This document shows, piece after piece, positions 38,572 to 47,384 of a stretch of DNA of 64,000 nucleotides. Both the position numbers and the translations under genes were made by a program. Numbering within the stretch: the first letter of the stretch is position 1; every line of letters begins with the position of its first letter. The stretch spans positions 1,240,001 to 1,304,000 of the forward strand of contig NZ_AP027363.1 of assembly GCF_030295955.1 (NCBI RefSeq). Reading direction: 5' to 3'. This DNA is from Thalassotalea agarivorans. Its GTDB lineage: Bacteria; Pseudomonadota; Gammaproteobacteria; Enterobacterales; Alteromonadaceae. The notes under the pieces were generated by a model, which was given only the letters and a program-made list of their open reading frames with translations, did not search any database and was not told the DNA's origin.

Positions 38572-39710
38572 GTTCATCCATTACCTTGTATTGCCGCCCA
38601 GGTTACGAAAAAGAATGTGGCGCGGAGATTCAGGACCGAGCGGCCTCAATAGACATTTTTGGCTATTTTACCTTTGATAAAAACCAAGGCTTGGTGACCT
38701 TTAATGTATATCAAGCCGATGATGCCGAGCGTGTCATTCAAAAAGTTCGATTGTCGAGTTTGGTTTTTACACGCCAATGGTTTGTGACGTTAGCAAGTCA
38801 GGTAGCCTTGCCCGATTATAACCGTGTTGAGGCGATTATTGAGGCGCTAGGAAGTGAATGGCAATATGCCGATTTACGCATGGAAATGCCTGACACCAAT
38901 GAAGGTAAAGAGTTATCTAAGTTTTGCCGTAAACTCGCGGTACCACTTCGCCAAGCGATGCGACAGCATAATATGCTAACCAAAAAAGGCGACACTGATG
39001 GCGCCATCTTGCATGCCTATTTTCACAGCGGCAAAGAGGTCACGCTAGGATATTCATACGCAAACAATAGCTCTGAACATGCTATGGGTATTATGCGTTT
39101 GAAGTTCCCAAACCAAAGCCCTAGTCGTAGTACATTAAAACTCGATGAAGCATTTCTTACCTTTGTAGAAAAAGATGAGCGCGACACGCGCGTAACATCA
39201 GGCATGAAAGCCGTTGACTTAGGTGCTTCCCCAGGCGGTTGGACGTATCAATTGGTTAGACGCGGCATGATGGTTTCTTCAGTGGATAATGGTCCCATGG
39301 CAGAATCCTTGATGGAAACAGGGCAGGTGAAACACTTTCAAATGGATGGCTATAAATTTACGCCAAATAAGCCGCAAATCCATTGGTTAGAGAAGAAGCT
39401 TTCAAATGGACAAATGGTACCAGTGCCCGATCAAACACCGATTGATTGGATGGTATGCGACATAATCGACAAGCCACAACGCAGTGCTAAGTTAATTATC
39501 GATTGGATGCAAAAAGGTTGGTGCAGAGAGTGCATTGTTAATTTGAAACTACCGATGAGCAAGAAGTTTGAAACGATAAAAGAGTTGCTTGCCAAAATAC
39601 GTGAAGAAATCGGCGATTTTTGTAAGGTTCAAGCGAAACACTTGTATTACGATCGTGATGAAATTACGGTGCACGTGCGCTATGTAGTTAAAAGAGAAAA
39701 CAATAGATAA
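38568..39710 (+). CDS. rlmM: 23S rRNA C2498 2'-O-ribose methyltransferase RlmM
   Basis: Methylates C2498 in the peptidyl-transferase loop of 23S rRNA. The ATG at 38568 gives 380 residues starting MSSSITLYCRPGYEKE, the family N-terminus; the longer frame to 38517 runs through the DUF423 gene and is rejected. An N-terminal THUMP-like region precedes the Rossmann domain with DLGASPGGWTYQLVRRG (about residues 212-228). ATGA overlap with DUF423 implies coupling. Confidence 0.94.
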   Translation: MSSSITLYCRPGYEKECGAEIQDRAASIDIFGYFTFDKNQGLVTFNVYQADDAERVIQKVRLSSLVFTRQWFVTLASQVALPDYNRVEAIIEALGSEWQYADLRMEMPDTNEGKELSKFCRKLAVPLRQAMRQHNMLTKKGDTDGAILHAYFHSGKEVTLGYSYANNSSEHAMGIMRLKFPNQSPSRSTLKLDEAFLTFVEKDERDTRVTSGMKAVDLGASPGGWTYQLVRRGMMVSSVDNGPMAESLMETGQVKHFQMDGYKFTPNKPQIHWLEKKLSNGQMVPVPDQTPIDWMVCDIIDKPQRSAKLIIDWMQKGWCRECIVNLKLPMSKKFETIKELLAKIREEIGDFCKVQAKHLYYDRDEITVHVRYVVKRENNR

Positions 39711-39726
39711 ATAGTAATTTATTTAT

Positions 39727-39756
39727 AAAAAAAGCTGGCTAATGCCAGCTTTTTTG
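39727..39756. terminator. Bidirectional terminator between rlmM and NAD-isocitrate dehydrogenase
   Basis: AAAAAAGCTGGC, TAAT loop, GCCAGCTTTTTT. It lies 17 bp after the rlmM stop, with A/T runs on both sides. A second short hairpin (39793-39811) abuts the convergent gene's stop. Confidence 0.92.
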
Positions 39757-39811
39757 TCTTTTACACCATTAAAGCTTAAGAGCTTTAAAGAGGCGACAAA
39801 CTAGTTGTCGC

Positions 39812-40819
39812 TTATAAACGCTCTAATAATGCGTCAGTGAAGTCTGTTGTACCGTGCTCACCACCTAAATCGCGAGTTGTACGGTCGCCTGATTCGATCA
39901 CGTCAGTTAATGCTGCGCGAATTTTTTCAGCTTTATCAGCCATACCTAAATGCTCAAGCATTTGAATAGCCGCTAGGATAACAGACGTTGGGTTTGCAAG
40001 GTTTTTACCTGCAATGTCTGGCGCAGAGCCGTGAACCGCTTCAAAGATTGCACAATCTTTACCAATGTTAGCGCCAGGTGCCATACCTAAACCACCTACA
40101 AGGCCAGCACATAGGTCAGACAAAATATCACCAAATAGGTTAGTCGTTACGATTACGTCGAACTGACCTGGGTTCATGACAAGTTGCATACACGTGTTAT
40201 CAACAATCATTTCAGCTGATTCGATATCTGGGTAACGCTCACCAACTTCACGTGCAACTTTAAGGAATAAACCAGACGTTGACTTAAGGATGTTTGCTTT
40301 GTGTACCGCAGTGACCTTTTTACGACCTTCTTTACGTGCTAGTTCATAAGCAAATTCTACGATACGCTCAGCACCTTCACGTGTAATTTGGCTCATTGCT
40401 TCAGCGCGAGAACCGTCTTCAGTAACAACCTGACCTAAACCAGAGTACATACCTTCTGTGTTTTCACGAATCGTGATGATGTCGATGTCTTCGTAACGTG
40501 CTTTAGTGCCTTTGAACGAAAGTACTGGACGTACGTTTGCGTATAATTGGAATTGCTTACGCAATGTTACGTTGATTGAGGTAAAACCTTCGCCAACAGG
40601 TGTTGTTAGAGGACCTTTCAAAGTGATTTTGTTCTTTTGAATTAAGTCTAATGTTTCTTGAGGAACAAGTTCACCGTGCTTTTCTAAAGCAACTAAGCCT
40701 GCATCTGCAAACTCATATTCAAAGTCACAGCCTGCTTTGTCTAATACTTTTAACGTTGAATCGATGATGTCCGGACCAATACCGTCGCCCGGGATTACCG
40801 TAATGGTTTGTTTAGCCAT
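39812..40819 (-). CDS. NAD-dependent isocitrate dehydrogenase
   Basis: Decarboxylating dehydrogenase of the isocitrate/isopropylmalate family, 335 residues. Visible motifs are VIPGDGIGPDI (about 8-18), the substrate segment TTPVGEGFTSINVTLRK (about 72-88), TIRENTEGMYSG (about 117-128) and NLFGDILSD. The short subunit and the GEGFTSIN loop match the NAD-type enzymes common in Shewanella and relatives rather than the 416-residue NADP-type Icd. A 3-isopropylmalate dehydrogenase is less likely because no leu genes adjoin. Two palindromes lie in its upstream region. Confidence 0.88.
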   Translation of the reverse strand: MAKQTITVIPGDGIGPDIIDSTLKVLDKAGCDFEYEFADAGLVALEKHGELVPQETLDLIQKNKITLKGPLTTPVGEGFTSINVTLRKQFQLYANVRPVLSFKGTKARYEDIDIITIRENTEGMYSGLGQVVTEDGSRAEAMSQITREGAERIVEFAYELARKEGRKKVTAVHKANILKSTSGLFLKVAREVGERYPDIESAEMIVDNTCMQLVMNPGQFDVIVTTNLFGDILSDLCAGLVGGLGMAPGANIGKDCAIFEAVHGSAPDIAGKNLANPTSVILAAIQMLEHLGMADKAEKIRAALTDVIESGDRTTRDLGGEHGTTDFTDALLERL

Positions 40820-40861
40820 TTAACAATACCTTTGTATAAAATTCTGAATGAATGTCTTTTA

Positions 40862-40938
40862 CGTGGTTAGACCACGCTAAAAAATTGCGCGTTTTATATC
40901 ATTTTTAAACTATGTAAGCCAGTATGAAAGCTTTCATA
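40862..40938. promoter_or_regulatory. Two palindromes upstream of NAD-isocitrate dehydrogenase
   Basis: A perfect 16-bp palindrome, TATGAAAGCTTTCATA, lies at 40923-40938 and a 6-3-6 palindrome, CGTGGT-TAG-ACCACG, at 40862-40876. Between them, on the minus strand, is an extended -10-like TGATATAAA. Together they look like an operator-promoter arrangement, but no regulator is assigned. Confidence 0.45.
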
Positions 40939-41082
40939 AGTTAGTTTTTTGAACGAATACCCGTATTAAAGGATAGTACAAAGCGAGAAACAAGCAGACT
41001 TTGGTCGTAGTTGGTTGATAAATGTATCTTTTTTGTACGAGAAATTAATTGATTGCAAGAAATGCAGGCGCGAGTCTGAGTG

Positions 41083-41099
41083 AAATGCCCCGAGCGGGG
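41083..41099 (-). terminator. Short GC-rich hairpin after the DUF3192 gene
   Basis: CCCCG and CGGGG (41088-41092, 41095-41099) form a compact stem 8 bp past the stop at 41107. The following minus-strand bases are only moderately T-rich, so termination is uncertain. Confidence 0.35.
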
Positions 41100-41106
41100 A
41101 AACTGA

Positions 41107-41487
41107 CTAACTTAATTCTCTAAATACTTGGTAAGCGGGCTCACCAATGGCAATGAGTTGATCATTCTTAAATAGTAACGGTGTACACTCTTCTTGCGTT
41201 GTAATGCCGTCAGACTTCACGTGTTGCGTGCGATAAAAAAGGACTTGGTAGTTGTCGATGCCGACTTTTTTAGCTTCCGTTAAATCGGGGGTACCTAAAT
41301 CCGTCAGCGCCTGCTCAAAGTTAAAGTTGTCGATTTTCAGCGCGGCAATATATTGGCGATTATAAAGTTCGCGATCTTCCCACTTCATATCTGCAGGGCT
41401 GTCTTTGTAGAACATAACAACGAGCACCACGAACACCGCGTATGCAATTAGCGCAAGGAGGATCCTAAATAATACTTTTTTATTCAT
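41107..41487 (-). CDS. DUF3192 family membrane-anchored protein
   Basis: A 126-residue protein with one N-terminal membrane helix (about residues 7-27) and a globular domain of the DUF3192 type, found mostly in Alteromonadales and Vibrionales. The core has FEQALTDLGTPDLTEA, then NYQVLFYRTQ and ECTPLLFKNDQLIAIGEPAYQ. Function unknown. It is the intact paralogue of the interrupted gene at 46006 and serves to locate the nonsense codon there. Confidence 0.75.
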   Translation of the reverse strand: MNKKVLFRILLALIAYAVFVVLVVMFYKDSPADMKWEDRELYNRQYIAALKIDNFNFEQALTDLGTPDLTEAKKVGIDNYQVLFYRTQHVKSDGITTQEECTPLLFKNDQLIAIGEPAYQVFRELS

Positions 41488-41594
41488 TTAAATCTTTAAA
41501 TAAGCCAGAGAATGACAAATTAGTCATAAAAAGATAACACATTTAAACAAAAAACAGGGCACATTAGTCGTATTTTACTGACAACTGACCGAAA

Positions 41595-42425
41595 TCAGCC
41601 GGTAGATTGCATGCTTTGCCCGTCGTTAAGGGGTAAGCGGATATCTTTAAGGTTAAATCCTAGCGGAATATCCGTTTGTAAACATAAGAGCTTGCGAGTC
41701 ATCATCAATTGCTCTTGGTGGGTATTAATTTTTTCTCGTACACTCGACTTTAAATCGTCTGCTTTTAAAATCGCTTTTAACGAACCGTATTGGTTAATTA
41801 AATCGGCAGCTGTTTTACCGCCAATACCACTCACGCCAGGAATCTTATTGGTATTGTCGCCAGTAAGCGACCAATAGTCGATAAGTTGTTGTGGTTGCAC
41901 ACTAAACTTGCTTTCAACATGTGCTTCGTCTAAGAAACGTCGAGTAAAGTAGTCATACACGCGAATATGCTTGCTCAACAATGACAAAAATATTTTGTCA
42001 GTGGAAATAATCGTAACCTGTTGACCTCTTAAGGCTACTTTTACCGCGAGCGTCGCGATCAAATCATCTGCTTCGTCTTGTTCTGAAATTAACGAGTCGA
42101 CGTGTTTTTGCATAAACACTTCTTGAATGTCATTGAGACTCTTGGCCAAATATTCGGGCATTTTCGCGCGGCCTTTCTTGTAATCTGGAAAGGTTTCGTA
42201 GCGCCAACAAGGGTTTTCTGAATCGAACACTGCTAGCGCATGCGTTGCTTTGTGATAACTCACAATTTTTTCCATAGCTTTGGCACAGGCTGTTGACGTG
42301 TTATGAATAATTTGAGCGATGGTAGAATCGGAAAGCGTACCTGTTTGCCCATAATGGCGCTGTTCAACGGCGTGTATCCGCCGAATCAAATTGAGCGCAT
42401 CAATTAAGACTAAATGAACAGACAT
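41595..42425 (-). CDS. xni: Flap endonuclease Xni (ExoIX)
   Basis: FEN-type 5' nuclease-related protein of 276 residues. It has the N-terminal LVLIDALNLIRRIHA (residues 5-19), the metal-binding FDSENPCWR and EQDEADDLIATLA regions, a STDKIFLSLL acidic site and the helix-hairpin-helix GVSGIGGKTAADL (about residues 198-210). It lies next to ppnN, as in E. coli (xni-ppnN/ygdH). Confidence 0.93.
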   Translation of the reverse strand: MSVHLVLIDALNLIRRIHAVEQRHYGQTGTLSDSTIAQIIHNTSTACAKAMEKIVSYHKATHALAVFDSENPCWRYETFPDYKKGRAKMPEYLAKSLNDIQEVFMQKHVDSLISEQDEADDLIATLAVKVALRGQQVTIISTDKIFLSLLSKHIRVYDYFTRRFLDEAHVESKFSVQPQQLIDYWSLTGDNTNKIPGVSGIGGKTAADLINQYGSLKAILKADDLKSSVREKINTHQEQLMMTRKLLCLQTDIPLGFNLKDIRLPLNDGQSMQSTG

Positions 42426-42488
42426 GGTCGGTACTACTTCCTACTTATTTATTATTTTGCCGCAACGTAAACCGCTGCGGCTTTTATA

Positions 42489-43835
42489 CTAGCTTCTTGC
42501 AACCTTGTAGCAAGGCACATACTCAGTGCCAGGTAGTTTCATCCGCTGTTGCTCAACAAACGACTGCAATAACTTATCCATAAGAGCCATGATACGCTCT
42601 TCACCAGAAATAATAAATGGTCCATTTTCTCTTATTGCTTTTATCCCTTCAGACTTCACATTACCAGCAACAATACCAGAGAAGGCACGCCTCAAATTTG
42701 CCGCTAGATGTGGCAATTCAATCGTTGAATCAATGGCTAAGCCCGCCATATTTTCATGAGTGGGTTCAAAGGGTTCTTGAAATTCTTTCTCAATTTCCAA
42801 TGACCAATTAAAGTGAAAACCATCGCCGGTATCACGTCTGTGGTCGATAACGAGCTCTAGTTTTTTCTTCATATGATCAGCAACGGTTCTTGGCTCGTCG
42901 ATGATAATTTCGTAAAGATCTTGTGCTTGTTTACCAAGTGTTGCGCCAACAAACGCGTCTATTTCTTCAAAATAGGGAGCGCTAGATTCAGGGCCGGTTA
43001 AAATGACAGGTAATTTTTGCTCGCTATTCTTCGGGTTTAACAAAATACCCAGTAAATAGAGCAGTTCTTCTGCGGTTCCCGCGCCACCCGGAAAAATAAT
43101 AATACCGTGAGAGACCCTAACAAATGCTTCTAAACGTTTTTCAATATCCGGCATGATCACCAATTCATTGACAATGGGGTTAGGCGGCTCTGCGGCAATG
43201 ATGCTTGGCTCCGTGAGTCCAAGGTATCGGCCCGTATATTTACGCTGTTTTGCATGCCCAATGGTTGCCCCTTTCATCGGGCCCTTCATAGCACCTGGGC
43301 CGCAGCCAGTACAGATGTTAAAGCCACGTAAACCAAGTTCATAACCCACTTGCTTAGTGTATTTGTATTCTTCTTGATTGATTGAGTGTCCGCCCCAACA
43401 GGTAACAAGGTTTGGCTCGGTTTCAGGCTTGATCATGCGAGCGTTACGCAGAATATCAAACACAATATGCGTGACGTGCTCTGTTTTTGTTTCCGCGCCT
43501 AAATAGCGAGAATGAATATATAAGATATCGCGCAAAACGGCAGAGAGTAATTCTTGTATACCACGGATAATTTTGCCGTCGACGAATGCTTCTTTAGGTG
43601 GGTTACATAACTCGAGCTTGAGACCACGTTCTCGACGGAGTAATTGAATATGAAATGTTTCAAATTGCTTGTAAATCGCTTCAGCGTCATCGGTGTTACT
43701 GCCCGAGTTTAAGACCGCCAAACTACAATTTCTGTAAAGATTATAAAGTTCACTGGTCGCTGATTGCTGTAAACGGTCGACTTCCATGTGTGAAAGTAAG
43801 TTCATAGAACCTACAGGATTGACTTGCGTGCGCAT
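42489..43835 (-). CDS. ppnN: Nucleotide 5'-monophosphate nucleosidase PpnN (YgdH)
   Basis: Cleaves nucleoside monophosphates to base and ribose-5-phosphate; E. coli PpnN is stimulated by (p)ppGpp. The 448 residues include the LOG-family catalytic signature [14 protein letters not shown] (about residues 251-264), the phosphate-binding [14 protein letters not shown] (about 177-190), and the N- and C-terminal domains found only in PpnN. A GGAGG site precedes the ATG, and a hairpin (43854-43875) ends seven bases before it. Confidence 0.94.
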   Translation of the reverse strand: MRTQVNPVGSMNLLSHMEVDRLQQSATSELYNLYRNCSLAVLNSGSNTDDAEAIYKQFETFHIQLLRRERGLKLELCNPPKEAFVDGKIIRGIQELLSAVLRDILYIHSRYLGAETKTEHVTHIVFDILRNARMIKPETEPNLVTCWGGHSINQEEYKYTKQVGYELGLRGFNICTGCGPGAMKGPMKGATIGHAKQRKYTGRYLGLTEPSIIAAEPPNPIVNELVIMPDIEKRLEAFVRVSHGIIIFPGGAGTAEELLYLLGILLNPKNSEQKLPVILTGPESSAPYFEEIDAFVGATLGKQAQDLYEIIIDEPRTVADHMKKKLELVIDHRRDTGDGFHFNWSLEIEKEFQEPFEPTHENMAGLAIDSTIELPHLAANLRRAFSGIVAGNVKSEGIKAIRENGPFIISGEERIMALMDKLLQSFVEQQRMKLPGTEYVPCYKVARS

Positions 43836-43956
43836 AAAACCCCTCCAAACAATGAGAAAGCCCAGGTGCTTTCTCTTAACCTCATCTTAACGCAAAAAAG
43901 GAATTGCTCAAGGTAAGGTTTTTGTTTTTTAAGCGTTTTCTAACGCTTAAAGGGAA

Positions 43957-44808
43957 TTATTGCCTTAATGTACGTAAACTAGGCGCGCTCAAGTCTGCTG
44001 TGCTTCTGTATGGATTGATATCTAAACCGCCACGTCTTGTATAACGTGCATAGACAGTTAATGACGATAGCTCGAAATAATGTTGTAAGTCGCAAAATAT
44101 TCGCTCAACACACTGCTCATGAAATTCATTATGTTGTCGAAACGAAATGATGTACGCCAATAATTTCTCGTTATCAATTTCCTTGCCTTGGTAATCGATA
44201 TAAAGAGACGCCCAGTCTGGTTGATTAGTGATCAAACAGTTGGACTTAAGTAGATGACTAACCAAAGATACGCTGCGTATTTCTCCATCAATTGCTTGCG
44301 CCCCTTCGAGTAGCGATGGATTGAAGTCAAAATCGTCTATGTTGATATCTAAATCATCTATACACAGCGCTGTTGATTGGCCTATCTGCAATGCAGGGCA
44401 GTCATCGACCGCAAAAAGAGTAACTTGCACAGGTAGTTTTGCTACCTCACTTAAATCTTTTGTTAATGCATCTTTGACCGCATGCCAACTGTCGAAACGC
44501 GATTGATTAAAACTGTTTAAATAGAGCTTGAATGATTTTGATTCAACAATGTTTTCGCTTTCGCAAGGGAATCTAAATTCAGCGACCGCAACTATAGGCT
44601 TGCCTTTGGCGTTAAGCCAAGACAGTTCGTAACCATACCACACATCCTCGCCTTTAAATGGCAAATTGTCATTGGAGACATCAATATCATCACGATTTAA
44701 ACTACGCGGTACTGCTTGCAAAATCTCTGGTTGATATTCGCTGACATAAGCGGTGGTTTTACCTAACGTCAAACCTTTTAACGCCTGACTATCTTTGTAT
44801 TTGCTCAT
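43957..44808 (-). CDS. queF: NADPH-dependent 7-cyano-7-deazaguanine reductase QueF
   Basis: Reduces preQ0 to preQ1 in queuosine biosynthesis. It is the two-domain E. coli type of 283 residues, with catalytic Cys191 and Asp198 in LKSNCLITNQPDWASLYIDY. The second Glu/His pair is in the FHEQCVERIF region. No preQ1 riboswitch is evident upstream. Divergent from syd, as in E. coli. Confidence 0.95.
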   Translation of the reverse strand: MSKYKDSQALKGLTLGKTTAYVSEYQPEILQAVPRSLNRDDIDVSNDNLPFKGEDVWYGYELSWLNAKGKPIVAVAEFRFPCESENIVESKSFKLYLNSFNQSRFDSWHAVKDALTKDLSEVAKLPVQVTLFAVDDCPALQIGQSTALCIDDLDINIDDFDFNPSLLEGAQAIDGEIRSVSLVSHLLKSNCLITNQPDWASLYIDYQGKEIDNEKLLAYIISFRQHNEFHEQCVERIFCDLQHYFELSSLTVYARYTRRGGLDINPYRSTADLSAPSLRTLRQ

Positions 44809-44911
44809 TTATTTCGTTTCCATTGCCAAGGACTGATGATGGCAGTTAAACTGATACCTTATTTTATAACAGTTAGCCGCTGTGGTTAATAAAAAATTAG
44901 CGCGAAGAAGT

Positions 44912-45475
44912 ATGACTGACAATGCCACCAAAAACGCTGTAGTACAATTTACGCAGCAATACACCGAACAATTTGAACAAGCCCATGGACATTTGCCTGT
45001 TGCTGAAAAGGATGCGCAATGGCCATCGCCTTGTGAGGCCGGTGACAAAGACAATGAGTATTGTTTTTGGACACCTAAGCCGATAGCTGATGACATTAAC
45101 TTCGACAATGTAGAACAAGCGCTTGAGTTGTCGTTTCATCAGGATATTAAAGATTACTTTCTCTCGGTCTATAGTGAAGACATTCACGCCAGTCATAGTG
45201 AAGGCCGTTTAAGTTTATTGTTTGCATGGAATCAAGACGATTTTGACCGACTACAACAGAATATTATTGGTCACATTCTAATGAAGCGTAAGCTTAAGCA
45301 AGCGGAGACTGTGTTTTTTGCGGTAACCGATCAAGAAGATATGATTTTGTCGGTGTTAAATAGTACGGGCGAGGTCTGGGTGGAGCAGGTTGGCAAAGAG
45401 CCTCACAAGAAAATAGCAGACTCACTTGCCGAATTTATGGCGCAACTAACGCCATATGTTGATACTTGGGACTAG
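44912..45475 (+). CDS. syd: SecY-interacting protein Syd
   Basis: Cytosolic protein that binds SecY and monitors translocon assembly. The ATG at 44912 (MTDNATKNAVVQF) gives 187 residues against 181 in E. coli; an earlier GTG at 44882 is less likely. The acidic surface segments and the motifs WPSPCE and LIFAWNQD-like LLFAWNQDDF fit the family. It is divergent from queF and converges with the next gene after 17 bp. Confidence 0.9.
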   Translation: MTDNATKNAVVQFTQQYTEQFEQAHGHLPVAEKDAQWPSPCEAGDKDNEYCFWTPKPIADDINFDNVEQALELSFHQDIKDYFLSVYSEDIHASHSEGRLSLLFAWNQDDFDRLQQNIIGHILMKRKLKQAETVFFAVTDQEDMILSVLNSTGEVWVEQVGKEPHKKIADSLAEFMAQLTPYVDTWD

Positions 45476-45492
45476 CACTCACAGTTATCACA

Positions 45493-45795
45493 TTACTTTT
45501 TTAACTGCGCTTCCATACGACTGATTCTGTCTTCGATCGCGGTTAAACGATTGAGAATTTGACTCAGTATATCACTGTCACTACCTGTGCTTGCTTCCTC
45601 AACTGTTTGTTTTTCGGCTACAGGTGCGTTGGTTGCTATATTGTCTGGTTCATGTTGCCAGCTTTTCATTGCTTGTATAATAGTAGGTAAGGGAACATTA
45701 CCCGTTACTCTGCTTTTTACCAAGGCAGTCGTTGGCTGCTTTCCTTCGTTTTTAAGCTTGTTGGCAATTTGATGTATGTCATTAATTGATGTCAT
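45493..45795 (-). CDS. Small KfrA_N-like DNA-binding protein with C-terminal coiled coil
   Basis: A 100-residue protein. Residues about 5-48 (IHQIANKLKNEGKQPTTALV onwards) resemble the KfrA N-terminal winged helix, with the typical EG-x-x-PT turn and a final SWQ. An acidic linker follows, and residues about 75-99 form heptad-patterned coiled coil (ILNRLTAIEDRISRMEAQL). It could be a small nucleoid or transcription factor. The match is by pattern only; no partner is apparent next to it. Confidence 0.6.
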   Translation of the reverse strand: MTSINDIHQIANKLKNEGKQPTTALVKSRVTGNVPLPTIIQAMKSWQHEPDNIATNAPVAEKQTVEEASTGSDSDILSQILNRLTAIEDRISRMEAQLKK

Positions 45796-46005
45796 AGCGG
45801 TTAAACCTTATACAGATTTGGTCAATTCGGCTGTGTAAATTTCGCTAGATGTTAGTCTATTTCACTAAAACTAGTAAGCTGTTTTTTTGAAGTTGTATTT
45901 AAATGGCAATAAATTCAATGGGTTAAAATTTTGGCAAGGTGTTTGCTGTATCTAGTTGCAATGATAATTAATTGATTTATTCAAAAAGAGTAAGAGAGAG
46001 TTAAC

Positions 46006-46377
46006 ATGAAAAAGTCTTTAATAGCCTTAGTGCTTGTAGCGCCATTAGCATTATCTACTACAGGGTGTGTGTTTGCTGTAGGCACCGGCAGTGACAAGGA
46101 ATATAGCAACAGTGATTTTGAACGAATTCAAGATAACAACAGAGAAAAACTTGCTCGCGTAGCGGTGAACGATTCACTCGATAGCGTTATGAAGCTATTT
46201 GGTACGCCTAACTTTAATGAGGTATATCAAAAAGACGGTGAAAGCATTTAAGTGCTTTACTATAGAACACACCGTAAACATAAAGATGGCTTAACCACTA
46301 AAGATGAGTGTACGCCACTTATATTTAAACAAGGTAAACTGGTTGCTTGGGGCGAAACAGCTTACAAAATGATGTAA
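46006..46377 (+). pseudogene. DUF3192 family lipoprotein-like gene interrupted by an in-frame TAA
   Basis: The reading frame from ATG 46006 stops at TAA 46249-46251, but continues in the same frame to a second TAA at 46375-46377 with a perfect family C-terminus (VLYYRTHRKHKDG, then ECTPLIFKQGKLVAWGETAYK). Aligned with the paralogue at 41107, NYQVLFYRT corresponds to SI-stop-VLYYRT, so a CAA to TAA change is the simplest explanation. The N-terminus has a lipoprotein-like signal ending STTGC. A terminator follows at 46402. It may be a recent pseudogene, a sequencing error or, less likely, read-through. Confidence 0.85.
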
Positions 46378-46401
46378 AAATCAATAAGTTAATAATGATA
46401 T

Positions 46402-46427
46402 AAGGGCGCTTTTTGCGCCCTTTTTTA
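46402..46427 (+). terminator. Terminator after the interrupted DUF3192 gene
   Basis: AAGGGCGC (46402-46409), TTTTT loop, GCGCCCTT, then TTTT. It lies 25 bp after the second stop codon at 46377, consistent with the gene originally ending there. Confidence 0.9.
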
Positions 46428-46546
46428 TATTGCTATGCACAATATTTGACCAATGTTAATGTTAGTTGCTATGTTTATAAGTCCGCTGTTGAACCTGCAC
46501 TTATGTTCATGCGTATAAAAATAATCATAATAAACGGGGAGAGGAC

Positions 46547-47188
46547 ATGACAGACGTTGTAACTGAAAAACCGCAAACAGATATTCGCGCAGCCTATCTT
46601 GGCGCAGAAGACTTAAAGCTAGCAGCATCACTTTTATATCAAGCCTACCACGACGATCCCGTATTTTTAGAAATCTTCAATGGTCAACGTGACGACTACG
46701 AGCAACGTTTACGCGCTTCTATTCGAGAGGAGCTTGGCGCATTTTGGCAGGCTAAACAACCTATCATTGGCCTATACTTAGGCGAAGCTATGGTCGGTGT
46801 AGCATGTTTAAACGGCCCTGATGACGGTTTAGGCAGCGAACGATTCTGGCACTGGCGCCTAAAAATGTTGCTAAGCGCAGGTTACGTTAGTACCAAACAA
46901 TTAATCGAGAAAGAGGAAATTATCCTCTCCTCTGTGCCGCTTGATAAGTTTCATATGTTGTCGTTTATTGCTGTGCACCCGCTACATCAACAACATGGCT
47001 TAGGACAATATCTTATGGCCGCGGTGAATACGGTGCTAAGTGAGCACCCAGATAGTGAGGGTGTTGCTGTTTATTCTACGATGGATAAATATCAACGCTT
47101 TTTTGAAAGCGTGGGCTACGATTTTATACAAGATGTAGAAGTGGGGAACGTTTCTGGCGCGCTAATGGTGCAGCATAGACATCAATAG
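46547..47188 (+). CDS. GNAT family N-acetyltransferase
   Basis: A 213-residue acetyltransferase. The acetyl-CoA motif is LSFIAVHPLHQQHGLGQYLM (about residues 140-159), with the Q-x-x-G-x-G loop, followed by DKYQRFFESVGYDFI (about 184-198), the usual C-terminal GNAT element. Substrate unknown. A GGGGAGAGG site precedes the ATG by three to four bases. It is a monocistronic gene closed by a terminator. Confidence 0.85.
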   Translation: MTDVVTEKPQTDIRAAYLGAEDLKLAASLLYQAYHDDPVFLEIFNGQRDDYEQRLRASIREELGAFWQAKQPIIGLYLGEAMVGVACLNGPDDGLGSERFWHWRLKMLLSAGYVSTKQLIEKEEIILSSVPLDKFHMLSFIAVHPLHQQHGLGQYLMAAVNTVLSEHPDSEGVAVYSTMDKYQRFFESVGYDFIQDVEVGNVSGALMVQHRHQ

Positions 47189-47237
47189 TATGGGGCAATA
47201 AGAATACATCGTTGTATTTATGCCTGCTTAAATAGGT

Positions 47238-47267
47238 CGACAATAAGAAATTATTGTCGGCTTTTTT
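47238..47267 (+). terminator. Terminator of the GNAT gene
   Basis: CGACAATAA (47238-47246), a GAAA tetraloop, and TTATTGTCG (47251-47259), followed by GCTTTTTT. Confidence 0.88.
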
Positions 47268-47384
47268 GTTTTTTAAACAATAGATGACACTTTTTTCAAG
47301 ACTAATGCCGCTAAAAAGCCGATAATACGCTATACCCGTTAACGCACTTAACTCGCGATCCGCGTTTGACTATGAGACTTTCCG

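Noticed and set aside
39793-39811. Terminator of NAD-isocitrate dehydrogenase from the GCGACAA/TTGTCGC hairpin.
   Set aside because: No T tract follows on the minus strand; the stronger hairpin at 39727-39756 can serve both genes.
43931-43948. Terminator of queF from the AAGCGTT/AACGCTT hairpin.
   Set aside because: The flanking A and T runs are on the wrong sides for termination on either strand.
44809-44911. preQ1 riboswitch upstream of queF.
   Set aside because: The short queF leader lacks the C-rich loop and A-rich tail of preQ1-I and has no other convincing fold.
44809-45196. Two overlapping minus-strand open frames of about 99 codons opposite syd and in the queF-syd gap.
   Set aside because: Shadows of syd in two frames. 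Neither has a ribosome-binding site or recognisable features.
46249-46251. Programmed stop-codon read-through or selenocysteine-like recoding in the DUF3192 gene.
   Set aside because: The codon is TAA followed by G, normally efficient termination, and no recoding structure is seen. The paralogue has Gln there, so a point mutation is simpler.
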